Below are positions 24,877-33,694 of a stretch of DNA of 47,211 nucleotides, piece by piece. Position numbers and translations under genes: made by a program. The first letter of the stretch is position 1. Each line of letters starts with the position of its first letter. The DNA is from Miniphocaeibacter massiliensis (GTDB lineage Bacteria; Bacillota; Clostridia; Tissierellales; Peptoniphilaceae): NCBI RefSeq assembly GCF_900232905.1, contig NZ_OCTQ01000007.1, positions 1 through 47,211 of the forward strand, written 5' to 3'. The notes under the pieces are model-generated. The model was not told the origin of the DNA and ran no database searches. It worked only from the letters and a program-made list of their open reading frames with translations.

Positions 24877-26169
24877 CTATAATCCAAGTTCATCTTGTTT
24901 TTTTCTAAGTCTAGTAATTATTTGATCATCTTCAAGTTCTACCATATCATAAGTTATTAAATCATCTTTTTTTACATCTACTTTCAACTTTGTTTTCTTA
25001 GTTATTAATGCAATAGGAAGAAGTTTCTTGTTTCTTTGATTTATATGACTTGTTATTTTACCAAAAACATCTTTACCACCTATGCCTTCTAAATATTGTC
25101 CAGCTTTCAAGTCTCTTTTTGCTACTGTAATAGTATCTGAAACCTGTCCTTTTTCAGGAACTATTGTTGGATCCTTTTCAACTATTGCATCGTAAATAGT
25201 TATTGGTGTTTCCAAACTTGTTAAATGATATGGTCTATATAAAACATAATTTGGACCTTGTCCCATAGATAAATATCCCATCAAATCATGAACCTCTTCT
25301 GTATCATGTGTTACTACTGCAAACACACCTGGCGCTATTCCAAAACTGTAATCTACTATTCTATAATTATTTAATATTCCACCTTGCTCTTTTAAAGAAA
25401 AAAGCTTCGGAATATCATCTATTTTAGCTGTTACTCCATGTCCTCCAAGTACATCTGGAGTAAAGCCTAGTGCATTAGCAACAGAAGTCAATTCGATCAT
25501 AGTATTCGTTCCATCTACAAATGCTGTTAGAATTTTTGGATACAGTCCTTTAGAGATTGCTTCTTCTCTCAAATCATCTTCTGTTGCGTAATTATTTAAA
25601 GGATTATTTTTACCTTTCCCTACAGCTAATAAATTAAAACCTGCTCCGACTGCAAAGTTTGCAAGCTCCATTATAGCTCCTGGTTCGTCCCCTGCTGAGC
25701 CTGTATATACTACATTGTTTTTTTTAGCATGATCATAAATTATAGGTCCTACAACTGCATCGCACTCTACATTTAGCATTATTATATTTTTGTAATTATC
25801 TATTGACTCCATAGCTAATTGTGCTCCAAAAGGAGGATTTCCAGTTGCATCAACTACGCCTTGAATTTTATTTAATTTATAAGACAATGTATAATCATCT
25901 GATATTACAAATTTATTTTTTGACAATGCTAGTTCTGCTTGTTTTAATGATGTAGTATTAACTATATCTTCGTCTTTTATACCTGCAGATTTAAATGCAT
26001 GACAAGCTTTATCTAATTTTTCGTCAATTATTATAGAAGTAGACATTCCTTTTATTCTAGAAATTTGATTAACTAATCCAGTTCCCATTTTCCCAGCTCC
26101 AACTAAAGCTACCCTAACTTCTTCTCCTCTATTTACAAGTTCATCTAATTTTCTTTTCATTCTAAACAT
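24877..26169 (-). CDS. NAD(P)-dependent oxidoreductase with SAF domain
   Basis: A 430-residue protein. Residues 15-150 are a Rossmann fold (RVALVGAGKMGTGLVNQI) like that of homoserine dehydrogenase. The middle contains a catalytic-type domain with GSAGDEPGAIMELANFA and GGHGVTAKIDDI. The C-terminal 70 residues are a SAF domain (TVAKRDLKAGQYLEGIGG). Homologues are often mislabelled as FlgA because of SAF. The substrate is unknown to me; it is presumably a carbonyl or amino-acid derivative. It sits between BaiN-like and fRMsr genes, with close spacing (10 and 8 bases), suggesting one operon. Confidence 0.85.
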   Translation of the reverse strand: MFRMKRKLDELVNRGEEVRVALVGAGKMGTGLVNQISRIKGMSTSIIIDEKLDKACHAFKSAGIKDEDIVNTTSLKQAELALSKNKFVISDDYTLSYKLNKIQGVVDATGNPPFGAQLAMESIDNYKNIIMLNVECDAVVGPIIYDHAKKNNVVYTGSAGDEPGAIMELANFAVGAGFNLLAVGKGKNNPLNNYATEDDLREEAISKGLYPKILTAFVDGTNTMIELTSVANALGFTPDVLGGHGVTAKIDDIPKLFSLKEQGGILNNYRIVDYSFGIAPGVFAVVTHDTEEVHDLMGYLSMGQGPNYVLYRPYHLTSLETPITIYDAIVEKDPTIVPEKGQVSDTITVAKRDLKAGQYLEGIGGKDVFGKITSHINQRNKKLLPIALITKKTKLKVDVKKDDLITYDMVELEDDQIITRLRKKQDELGL

Positions 26170-26179
26170 AATATTCTCC

Positions 26180-27394
26180 TTAATTTAAGGAATTAGCACA
26201 AGCATTTGCACTGGCCCATGCCCAATGAAGATTATATCCTCCACAATCTCCATCAATATCCATAATTTCTCCTATTATATACAAATTTTTTTGAATTTTT
26301 GATTCCATAGTTTTTGGATCTATTTCTTTTGTTGAAATACCTCCACATGTAACTTGACCATCTTTTTCAGATTTATATCCTGTTACCTCTACCCTAAAAT
26401 CTTTTAAAGCTTTTGAAATATTAAATATATTTTCTTTACTTAAATTCGAAACTGCTATATCTTCATATTTCAAATAATTAATTATAACTTTTATTAACTT
26501 ATCATTTATTATTCCAACTAAAGCCTCTGACAAATATTTAAATCCATTTTCTTTAAAATTAATTTTCAAATATTTAAATAACTCATCTTCCTTTATATAT
26601 GAAAGTAAGTCTAAAGATATTATTATTTCTTTCCCTGAAAGCATTCCTCTGATAACTTCTCCAGATATTTGCAAAACCCCAGGTCCTGAAACACCATAAT
26701 CTGTAAATAATATATCAGAAAATTGTTCATATGTCTTTTTATTTTTATCTATTAAGTAAATATAGCCTGGAATTTTAGTGCCTGATATCTTCTTTAAATC
26801 ATAATTTTCTAATCTTAGTTGAACTATTCCTGGATGTGTTTGAACTATACTATGTCCTAAATTTTCAAGTAATTTATATCCATTACCATCTGAACCACTT
26901 TTTTCCATAGCTCTACCGCCAGTTGCAACAATAATATTATCCGCTTCAAATTCTACATTATCATATAATACGACTTTATTTTTTTTTGAAAATTCAATTC
27001 TTTTTACATAACTATTATAATAAAATTTAACTCCTAATTTCTCTGCTTCCAAATTCATTTGTTTAACAACTGAACTTGCCTGCAAACTCATAGGATATAC
27101 TTTTCCATTTTCTAGTTCTAGCTCTTTTATACCAATTCCATTAAAAAATTTTATAGCTTCTTCATATCCAAAATTTTTTATAGCTGACATAACAAATTTT
27201 TTATTTTCACCATGATAATTTTTATATTCAATATTTCTATTAGTAAAATTACATCTTCCATTTCCTGTAGCATAAATTTTTTTCATAGGCTTTTCATTTC
27301 TTTCAAACACCAAAACATCATGACCTTTTCTTTTTAAAATAATACTTGCCATTACTCCAGATGCTCCTGCACCTATAATTATTATTTTTGACAT
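26180..27394 (-). CDS. BaiN/HI0933-family FAD-dependent oxidoreductase
   Basis: A 404-residue flavoprotein. The FAD motif IIIIGAGASGVMASIILKRK opens the protein, followed by the family marker KKIYATGNGRCNFTNRNI. A second dinucleotide motif appears as DNIIVATGGRAMEKSGSDGNG. It ends GGYNLHWAWASANACANSLN, typical of the HI0933/YhiN/BaiN family. BaiN reduces bile acid intermediates in one gut clostridium, but most members have no known substrate. First gene of a three-gene run. GAGGTGAATT precedes the ATG. An unusual regulatory region lies upstream. Confidence 0.92.
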   Translation of the reverse strand: MSKIIIIGAGASGVMASIILKRKGHDVLVFERNEKPMKKIYATGNGRCNFTNRNIEYKNYHGENKKFVMSAIKNFGYEEAIKFFNGIGIKELELENGKVYPMSLQASSVVKQMNLEAEKLGVKFYYNSYVKRIEFSKKNKVVLYDNVEFEADNIIVATGGRAMEKSGSDGNGYKLLENLGHSIVQTHPGIVQLRLENYDLKKISGTKIPGYIYLIDKNKKTYEQFSDILFTDYGVSGPGVLQISGEVIRGMLSGKEIIISLDLLSYIKEDELFKYLKINFKENGFKYLSEALVGIINDKLIKVIINYLKYEDIAVSNLSKENIFNISKALKDFRVEVTGYKSEKDGQVTCGGISTKEIDPKTMESKIQKNLYIIGEIMDIDGDCGGYNLHWAWASANACANSLN

Positions 27395-27463
27395 AATTCA
27401 CCTCATAGTAACTATAATATTACATTTTGATTGATTTTGTATATTATTTCTAATAATTTTTTC

Positions 27464-27501
27464 GTAACTTTTTTGTAACTTTTTTGTAATTTATCTGTAA
27501 C
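27464..27501. repeat. Four GTAAC/GTAAT motifs at exact 11-bp period
   Basis: On the plus strand GTAAC starts at 27464, 27475 and 27497, and GTAAT at 27486, separated mostly by T-runs. Every copy lies on the same DNA face. They sit between a candidate promoter and the BaiN-like start codon. Confidence 0.7.
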
Positions 27502-27517
27502 AAACTTTTAAAATAAC

Positions 27518-27555
27518 TATGCTATTATATAGTTAGTTAATAAATATAGGTCAAC
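27518..27555 (-). promoter_or_regulatory. Candidate promoter of the BaiN-like operon
   Basis: On the minus strand TTGACC is followed after 17 bases by TATATA (after 19 by TATAAT). The -35 lies within the right arm of the nested inverted repeat at 27544-27598. Confidence 0.4.
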
Positions 27556-27598
27556 TATTTTGTTCATCCTCCCAAATTATGAACCCTGCGACCTATAT
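27544..27598. promoter_or_regulatory. Nested inverted repeats, possible operator or structured RNA
   Basis: Outer arms ATATAGGTC (27544-27552) and GACCTATAT (27590-27598) enclose inner arms GTTCAT (27562-27567) and ATGAAC (27579-27584). The 11-base inner loop is CCTCCCAAATT. Not matched to any riboswitch I know. Confidence 0.55.
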
Positions 27599-27606
27599 AA
27601 TAAATA

Positions 27607-27635
27607 AAGTCCAGCTAACCACTGGACTATTTTTT
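27607..27635 (-). terminator. Terminator of the ECF operon
   Basis: AGTCCAG (27608-27614) pairs with CTGGACT (27622-27628). On the minus strand it is followed by TTATTTATT. Confidence 0.75.
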
Positions 27636-29089
27636 TACTCTTTTTTATTATATTCTTCTAGTATTTCTATTCCACCTTTTTTATAAACTTTCCCATCTTT
27701 TATCCATAAAATTTTATTTCCTAGTAAATGTGCAATCCTAACATCATGAGTTATAGTTATAATAGTTTTATTCTTATAACCCAATTCCTCTAAAGCCTTA
27801 ATTAACATTAGTAAACCTTCGTAATCCTGTCCTACGGTAGGTTCATCTAATAGTAAAACTTCTGGATCCATTGCTAATATAGAAGCTATCCCCACTTTTC
27901 TTTTTTGCCCCTCTGACAAAGAATAGGGGTGTTTATTTTTCAATTTTTCTAAATCAAATAGTTTCATTACTTTTTGGCTAAGATTTTTGTTTTTTGCAGA
28001 AGTTTCTATTTCTTGTTCTACTGTTGGCATATATAATTGGTAATTTGGATTTTGAAATACTATTCCAACTTTCTTGTACCACTCTTGCTTACCAACTCTC
28101 TTATTACTCACGATATTCTGTTTAAAATCTCCACTACTCTCTTTAATAAATCTTGATATGGTTTTCAATAATGTTGTTTTACCTGAGCCATTTTCCCCAA
28201 TAATCAACCAATTATCACTTTTGTTAATATCAATATTAATATTTTTTAAAATTGTCTTTTCTTTTACTTTAAAACTCAAGTCTCTAAGTTCTAATAATTT
28301 AATACTATCACGAATTTCAGCCTTTTCTACCTTGTTTAATATATTGTTTTCTACCAAACCCTCTATTTTTTCCTTTTTCTTCTTCCAAAAAGCAGAAAAG
28401 TCAGCTACATTTCTAAAATCTTTTATTTCTGAATTTTCAAGCCATAATACTCTATCACTATACGGTAAAACTAAATCTAATCTATGTTCAATAAATATTA
28501 TCGTATAATTTTTTTTAGCACATAAATATTTTAGATTTTCCAACAATTTTATACTAGCTTTATAGTCTAAATTAGCTAATGGCTCATCTAATATTAATAT
28601 TCTTTGTTCCATGCACAAGGTACTAGCTGTTATAAGGCTTTGCTTTTCTCCACCTGATAATGTAGAGGTATCATCTTCTAAAGATATATTCATAAATTCA
28701 GATTTTTCTTTTATGATTTTTTCTATCTTATCAATTTTGTAATGTAAGTTTTCACAAGGAAAAGCTAATTCATCTTCTACTTTTTCAAAAATTATCTGTT
28801 CATCTGCATTTTGCAAAACTGTTCCTACTTGTTTTGATATCTCACTTGTTTTCTTTTCTTTTATATCTTCTGAATAAATTTTTACTGTTCCTTGTTTAAT
28901 TCCTTTTTCTGAATTAGGAATACTTCCATTGCAACATTTTAAAAATGTAGATTTACCTCCTCCAGATGAACCTGCTAATAAAACGAATTCTCCAGAACTC
29001 AAGTGTAAATTAACATCCTTTAAAATAAACTCTTCCTCTTCATTATACTTAAATGAAATATGTTCGAATTCTAAAACTTTATCTTCCAT
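27635..29089 (-). CDS. ECF transporter ATPase with two fused ABC domains
   Basis: A 484-residue protein with two ABC ATPase domains that power an energy-coupling-factor uptake system. Domain 1: Walker A AGSSGGGKST, signature LSGGEKQSL, Walker B ILILDEPLANLD. Domain 2 (from about 265): Walker A IGENGSGKTT, signature LSEGQKRKVG, Walker B VLLLDEPTVGQD. Fused A1-A2 proteins of this kind belong to dedicated (group I-like) ECF systems with their own S and T genes, as here. The ATG overlaps the last base of the EcfT stop (TAATG). Confidence 0.92.
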   Translation of the reverse strand: MEDKVLEFEHISFKYNEEEEFILKDVNLHLSSGEFVLLAGSSGGGKSTFLKCCNGSIPNSEKGIKQGTVKIYSEDIKEKKTSEISKQVGTVLQNADEQIIFEKVEDELAFPCENLHYKIDKIEKIIKEKSEFMNISLEDDTSTLSGGEKQSLITASTLCMEQRILILDEPLANLDYKASIKLLENLKYLCAKKNYTIIFIEHRLDLVLPYSDRVLWLENSEIKDFRNVADFSAFWKKKKEKIEGLVENNILNKVEKAEIRDSIKLLELRDLSFKVKEKTILKNINIDINKSDNWLIIGENGSGKTTLLKTISRFIKESSGDFKQNIVSNKRVGKQEWYKKVGIVFQNPNYQLYMPTVEQEIETSAKNKNLSQKVMKLFDLEKLKNKHPYSLSEGQKRKVGIASILAMDPEVLLLDEPTVGQDYEGLLMLIKALEELGYKNKTIITITHDVRIAHLLGNKILWIKDGKVYKKGGIEILEEYNKKE

Positions 29090-29778
29090 TAATCACCTCT
29101 AAGAAACAAATATCCTATAATACATACCAAAAACATTAATATAATAGTATATATAGCATCTCTTATTGTAAACTTCACAACTTTGTACTTAGTAGCTTCT
29201 TTATCGTCTATAACAAAAGCTCTAGTTTCTAATGATAAGGATAATAAATCAGATATACTAATAATCCTAATTATTATTGGAAGTAATAATGCTCTATACA
29301 TTACTTGAGGATTAAAAATACTCACTTTAACTCCTCTTGACTTCATAGCATTCCAAGTTTGTTTTATTTCTAATGCTAATATTGGTATAAATCTTATTGT
29401 TATTAAAATTGCTATACTTAAAACCCTTGAAACTTTTAGTTCATTTAAGTTCCTTACTAAATTAATTGGCGGTAAGCCCATTGATGGAATTGCCGCCATT
29501 ATAAAACATATGAATCTAAAATATATTTGAATACTATTTTCAACTCCTCCTACTGGTATAGAAAGTGTTGCTGGTACTATACTTAATGGTATAAAAATAC
29601 ATAATAATTTAAAAGTTACTTCACCGTATGAAAATATTATATATACTACCATCAAGGCTATTAAAAAAATCAATAAAAATTTCGTCTTAGCTATTAACAT
29701 TCCAAATATAAATACTACCAAACTAGATAATATACATAATAATGGATATAAAGGTTTTTTCGCCCTTAGTGTATTCAT
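29089..29778 (-). CDS. ecfT: ECF transporter transmembrane component EcfT
   Basis: A 229-residue membrane protein with about five to six hydrophobic helices. It carries the two EcfT coupling-helix signatures that contact the ATPases: SRG in TWNAMKSRGVK and TRA in LSLETRAFV. It lies between the S component (8 bases upstream) and the ATPase gene. Confidence 0.9.
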   Translation of the reverse strand: MNTLRAKKPLYPLLCILSSLVVFIFGMLIAKTKFLLIFLIALMVVYIIFSYGEVTFKLLCIFIPLSIVPATLSIPVGGVENSIQIYFRFICFIMAAIPSMGLPPINLVRNLNELKVSRVLSIAILITIRFIPILALEIKQTWNAMKSRGVKVSIFNPQVMYRALLLPIIIRIISISDLLSLSLETRAFVIDDKEATKYKVVKFTIRDAIYTIILMFLVCIIGYLFLRGD

Positions 29779-29786
29779 AATTTCTC

Positions 29787-30335
29787 CTATTTACTCACTT
29801 CCAATTTACCCGCTTTTTGTAATTCCTTAGCTAATTTAAATCCTAATTTTGCACCAATAATACCTAATATTATAGATAGTACTCCAAATGTTAATGCCAT
29901 AGCTGGACTTTTAACTTTTTCAATTATAGAGATACCTTCCATCGTAGCTGTATAAATTAAACTCACTGGTATAGTAATAGGCATATATATCATTGATGCA
30001 AAAAATATAGCTTTATTAGAACTATATCCTTTAAAAATAACAACTATTAAAATTTCCGTTAAAATTGCTCCTACTATATTGTTAAAAAACATGATTGGTG
30101 ACATCATTAGTAAAAACACACCTGTAAGTACTCCAATTATAGATAAACTACCTATTTTAGGAACTTTTATTAGTGCAATAGTAATAAAAATCGCAAATAT
30201 TGGAGCAGCTAATACCTGTCTTAATGCAAATTGATTAGTAAACATTACTATTGGCATTATAATTCCTGAAACCAATATCAGTAAAGCAGAGGTTATCGCC
30301 AAAAAAACTATGTCTTTCATTTTAAATCTTTTCAT
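29787..30335 (-). CDS. ECF transporter substrate-binding component, substrate unknown
   Basis: A 182-residue membrane protein of about five to six helices beginning MKRFKMKDIVFLAITSALLI. Its size, Ala/Ile-rich helices and position identify it as an S component. The pattern resembles the Trep_Strep/MptE-like family, for which no substrate is firmly known to me. No riboswitch that would reveal the substrate is visible in the 237 bases upstream. That region is AT-rich and includes a six-codon frame (MRKIYS) with GGAGT in front, of unknown meaning. Confidence 0.85.
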   Translation of the reverse strand: MKRFKMKDIVFLAITSALLILVSGIIMPIVMFTNQFALRQVLAAPIFAIFITIALIKVPKIGSLSIIGVLTGVFLLMMSPIMFFNNIVGAILTEILIVVIFKGYSSNKAIFFASMIYMPITIPVSLIYTATMEGISIIEKVKSPAMALTFGVLSIILGIIGAKLGFKLAKELQKAGKLEVSK

Positions 30336-30557
30336 TTAACCCTCCTTAATGTAAATTCATATTTTCTGCTACTTTCTAATTTAATATTTTCTTAACTTAT
30401 ATACAAATTACCTAGTGTAACCTTTTATATGCTTTGTTATATTTAATATAAAGTTCATTGATTTTTACTAGCTCTTTCTATGAATATATTTTTCTCATAT
30501 ATATTACTCCGATATAGATTATTATAATCATTTTACTCCATCAATTACAATTTAAAT

Positions 30558-30597
30558 AAAAAAAGTACTTGTCTATATCTCACCAAGTACTTTTTTT
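30558..30597 (-). terminator. Terminator overlapping the murE 3' end
   Basis: AAAAAGTACTTG and CAAGTACTTTTT form a strong hairpin. One arm encodes the last murE codons and the stop lies in the loop. A and T runs flank both sides. Confidence 0.85.
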
Positions 30598-32033
30598 ATT
30601 TCTTCTATTTCATAATAATAATGCTCTACTCCACCTTTTTTAAGATATCTTTCATTACCTTTTCCAAGAAATAACACTATATCATCTTTAGTAGCCATTT
30701 TCACAGCTTTTTCTACAGCATCTTGCCTTTTTTCAAAGTATAAAAATTTTCCATTACTATTTTTTATACCATCAATAATAGGCTTTGATATATCATATAC
30801 TGAATGATAGTAAACGTCATCTTCTGTTACTATAGATAAATCTGCATACTTTCCTGCTACTTCTCCTGCTAGATATCTTGTTTCAGTAGTTCTTGCACCA
30901 TTTATCCCAAAAACTATCACTACTTTTTTGTCAAAACTACTTTTTACAAATTTCAATAATTTTTCTATAGCATCTGGTGTATGAGCAAAATCTATAACTA
31001 AATTTAACCCCTTATTATTTTTTACTATCTCATATCTTCCTTCAGGTCCTTCAAAGTCTGCTATTCCTTTTGAAATCTCTTCTAAGCTTATTCCCATTTC
31101 AGAAATTACTCCCATAGCTCCTAATGCATTGTACACATTAAAAAGTGCTGAAATAGGCATATTTATCTCTATATTACCTCTTGGTGTCTTAAAGGTAAAC
31201 TTAGAACTACTCACATCCATATCTATATCTATAGCCATGTAGTCTGCTTGATTCTCTATTCCATAAGTTAATACTTCTTTGCCTTCTTCTTTTAATTCTT
31301 TTGCTAATCTTTTACCATATTCATCATCTATGTTTATTAAGTTAGCTTTAGAAGTCATGCAAAATAATTTTTTCTTTGCTTGATAGTAATTTTCCATATC
31401 ACCATGTAAGTCTAAATGTTCTATAGTTAAATTTGTAAAAATTCCGTAGTCAAAATCTACTCCTTTTACCCTATTTAACTCTAAAGAATGTGAAGAAGCT
31501 TCCATAACACAATTTTTCACACCATCATTTAATAACTCTCTAAATATTTTTTGTAAAATATTAGCTTCTGGAGTTGTTTTTCCTAAAGCTGTGTTTCCAT
31601 TTTTTGTTTTTAAGCCTATACTTCCTATAGATGCCGTACTTTCTCCACAGTTGTTTAATATACTTTCAACCATGTAAGTAGCTGTGGTTTTTCCGTTTGT
31701 TCCTGTAACTCCTATAATATTAAGCTCTTTACTTGGATATCCAAACAAAGCTTCTGAAACATCTGAAAGTCCTGACCTTGTGTCTTTTAATTTTACATAA
31801 ACTATATTTTTATTGTAATTCTCTAAATCATTTTGATGAAATACAACCCTTGTTCCATTTTCAATAGCATTATCTATATATTTGTGTCCATCTGTAACAA
31901 ACCCTTTAATAGCCATAAACGCTGTCTTTTCGTTTACATCTTTCGAATTAATAGATATATAATCTATTTCTATATTTGTATCTCCTTTTATAGCTAGAGT
32001 TTCTACCTTGGTTAATAACTCACTTATTAACAT
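30573..32033 (-). CDS. murE: UDP-MurNAc-tripeptide synthetase MurE
   Basis: A 486-residue Mur ligase that adds the third residue of the peptidoglycan stem peptide. ATP loop IGVTGTNGKTTATYMVESIL (GTNGKTT 111-117), MEASSHSLELNRV, the carbamylated-lysine region AKKKLF (about 219-224) and the third domain with LVIDFAHTPDAIEKLL are all present. The motif that chooses the amino acid is DNPR in diaminopimelate enzymes; here the aligned place reads EDDVYYH (404-410). So a meso-DAP substrate is unlikely, and lysine, ornithine or another residue is possible. It follows threonine deaminase by 8 bases, sharing a transcript. Confidence 0.9.
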   Translation of the reverse strand: MLISELLTKVETLAIKGDTNIEIDYISINSKDVNEKTAFMAIKGFVTDGHKYIDNAIENGTRVVFHQNDLENYNKNIVYVKLKDTRSGLSDVSEALFGYPSKELNIIGVTGTNGKTTATYMVESILNNCGESTASIGSIGLKTKNGNTALGKTTPEANILQKIFRELLNDGVKNCVMEASSHSLELNRVKGVDFDYGIFTNLTIEHLDLHGDMENYYQAKKKLFCMTSKANLINIDDEYGKRLAKELKEEGKEVLTYGIENQADYMAIDIDMDVSSSKFTFKTPRGNIEINMPISALFNVYNALGAMGVISEMGISLEEISKGIADFEGPEGRYEIVKNNKGLNLVIDFAHTPDAIEKLLKFVKSSFDKKVVIVFGINGARTTETRYLAGEVAGKYADLSIVTEDDVYYHSVYDISKPIIDGIKNSNGKFLYFEKRQDAVEKAVKMATKDDIVLFLGKGNERYLKKGGVEHYYYEIEEIKKVLGEI

Positions 32034-32041
32034 TAATCCTC

Positions 32042-33268
32042 CTAATTTGTAACTTTTACCTTATATCCTTCTTGGTAAAGTCTATCTACTATTTTTTCTA
32101 TATGCTCATGTCCATTAGATTCAACTTGAACTTGTAATACTACGTCTGTAAGTCTATCTACTGTTTTAAATTGATCATGAGAAACTTCTACTACGTTGGC
32201 ACCTTCATCAGCTAAAATTCTTGCAATATTCAATAATTCTCCTGGTCTATCTGGAAGTAACACTGTAAATCCAAATAATCTACCTTTAGATATTAAACCT
32301 TTTTGAACCATAGATGAAATAGTAACCATATCTATATTACCACCACTGATTATACATGCAACCTTTTTATTCCAAACTTTAAGTTTTTTAGCTGCTGCTA
32401 TTGACATCGCTCCTGAAGATTCAGCCATTAATTTATGATTTTCCATTATTTCTATAAAACTTTCCATTATTTCATAGTCAGAAACAGAAATTATCTCATC
32501 GACATAATCTCTAACAATTTCATAAGTTGTTTCCCCAGGTTCTTTAACTGCAACACCATCAGCTATTGTATCCACTGTATCTAAACAAATTATATGTCCA
32601 TCTTCTATAGAACAAGTCATAGACTTTGCACCTTCTGGCTCTACTCCAATAATCTTTATATTAGGATTAATTTGTTTTGCAGCTACTGCAATTCCTGATA
32701 CTAATCCTCCTCCACCAATTGGCACTATTATAATATCCATATCTGGTTGTTCTTTTAATATTTCAATAGCTATTGTTCCTTGCCCCTCTATTACATCTAT
32801 ATCATCAAAAGGATGTACATATGCCAAGTTATTTTCCTTTGAAATTTCTATTGATTTATGAAATGCCTCATCAAAATTTTTACCATGCAAAACTACTTCA
32901 GCACCATATTTTCTTGTACCTTCTACTTTTATTAAAGGAGTTGTTGTCGGCATTACTATAGTAGCTTTTGCTCCTGCCTCTTTAGCCGAATATGCCACTC
33001 CTTGAGCATGATTTCCAGCTGAAGCTGTAATTATACCTTTTTCTTTCTCTTCTTCAGACATTTTGGCAATCTTATTATAGGCTCCTCTAATTTTAAATGC
33101 CCCTGTAACTTGTAAGTTTTCAGGTTTTAAATAAATATTATTTCCTATTTTCTTAGTAAAAGATTCACTATATATCAACCTCGTTGGATTTGTTACTCCA
33201 TTAAGTCTATCTTTCGCTGCTTTAAAGTCCAATTTTTCTACCATCATTTCTATTTCCTTACAAGTCAT
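32042..33268 (-). CDS. ilvA: Threonine ammonia-lyase with ACT domain
   Basis: A 408-residue PLP enzyme that deaminates threonine to 2-oxobutanoate. PLP lysine Lys59 is in NLQVTGAFKIRGAYNK, the Asn loop ASAGNHAQGVA follows, and the phosphate loop is VPIGGGGLVSGI. A single C-terminal ACT domain (about 330-405, GFTVLLPDRPGELLNIARIL) gives allosteric control. One ACT and this length fit the catabolic/TdcB-like short IlvA class. No other isoleucine genes are nearby, so it may serve fermentation rather than biosynthesis. Ribosome-binding site GGGAGGATAAAA. Confidence 0.94.
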   Translation of the reverse strand: MTCKEIEMMVEKLDFKAAKDRLNGVTNPTRLIYSESFTKKIGNNIYLKPENLQVTGAFKIRGAYNKIAKMSEEEKEKGIITASAGNHAQGVAYSAKEAGAKATIVMPTTTPLIKVEGTRKYGAEVVLHGKNFDEAFHKSIEISKENNLAYVHPFDDIDVIEGQGTIAIEILKEQPDMDIIIVPIGGGGLVSGIAVAAKQINPNIKIIGVEPEGAKSMTCSIEDGHIICLDTVDTIADGVAVKEPGETTYEIVRDYVDEIISVSDYEIMESFIEIMENHKLMAESSGAMSIAAAKKLKVWNKKVACIISGGNIDMVTISSMVQKGLISKGRLFGFTVLLPDRPGELLNIARILADEGANVVEVSHDQFKTVDRLTDVVLQVQVESNGHEHIEKIVDRLYQEGYKVKVTN

Positions 33269-33300
33269 TTTTATCCTCCCAAAATACTTATTAAATGTAT

Positions 33301-33329
33301 ATTATATCACTTTTTATATATGTTTTAAT
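33301..33329 (-). promoter_or_regulatory. Candidate promoter of ilvA-murE
   Basis: Minus strand TGATATAAT (perfect -10, 33301-33306, with TG extension) and a weak TTAAAA -35 at 16 bases. Confidence 0.45.
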
Positions 33330-33431
33330 ATTTATTTTACCACTTTACTTAGCTATAAGTAAATCTTTATTTTTTATTGAGTTAATAAATTTACTTTGGG
33401 TATTTATAATATGTGAAAGGTGGTTGATATT

Positions 33432-33677
33432 ATGCCAGAATTAGAATTATTTATAAGTAATACTTGCCCTTATTGTCAGAAAGTATATCGATTTATAGAT
33501 AAATATAATCTAAATGATAAAATAAAGTTTACAAATATAAATCAAAGTGCTGAAGACAAAGCTAGACTTGTTGAAGTAGGTGGAATGAATCAAGTTCCTT
33601 GCCTATTTATAGATGATAAGCCAATGTATGAATCTAGTGACATCATTGCTTATTTAAAAGAAAATATTGTAAAGTAA
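33432..33677 (+). CDS. Glutaredoxin-like protein, dithiol CPYC
   Basis: An 81-residue thioredoxin-fold protein with the dithiol active site CPYC (Cys12, Cys15), cis-proline loop NQVPCLF and the C-terminal helix SSDIIAYLKENI. Likely a small cytosolic glutaredoxin/NrdH-type reductant. The ATG at 33432 is preceded by AAGGTGGTTGAT; a GTG four codons earlier is part of that site. It is the first of a tandem pair. The second copy lies 17 bases downstream. Confidence 0.88.
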   Translation: MPELELFISNTCPYCQKVYRFIDKYNLNDKIKFTNINQSAEDKARLVEVGGMNQVPCLFIDDKPMYESSDIIAYLKENIVK

Positions 33678-33694
33678 ACTTATAGGAGGGTATT

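Noticed and set aside
33420-33431. GTG start four codons upstream in the first glutaredoxin gene
   Set aside because: The GTG is inside the AAGGTGG ribosome-binding site. The paralogue starts at the matching MP(E/K)LEL.
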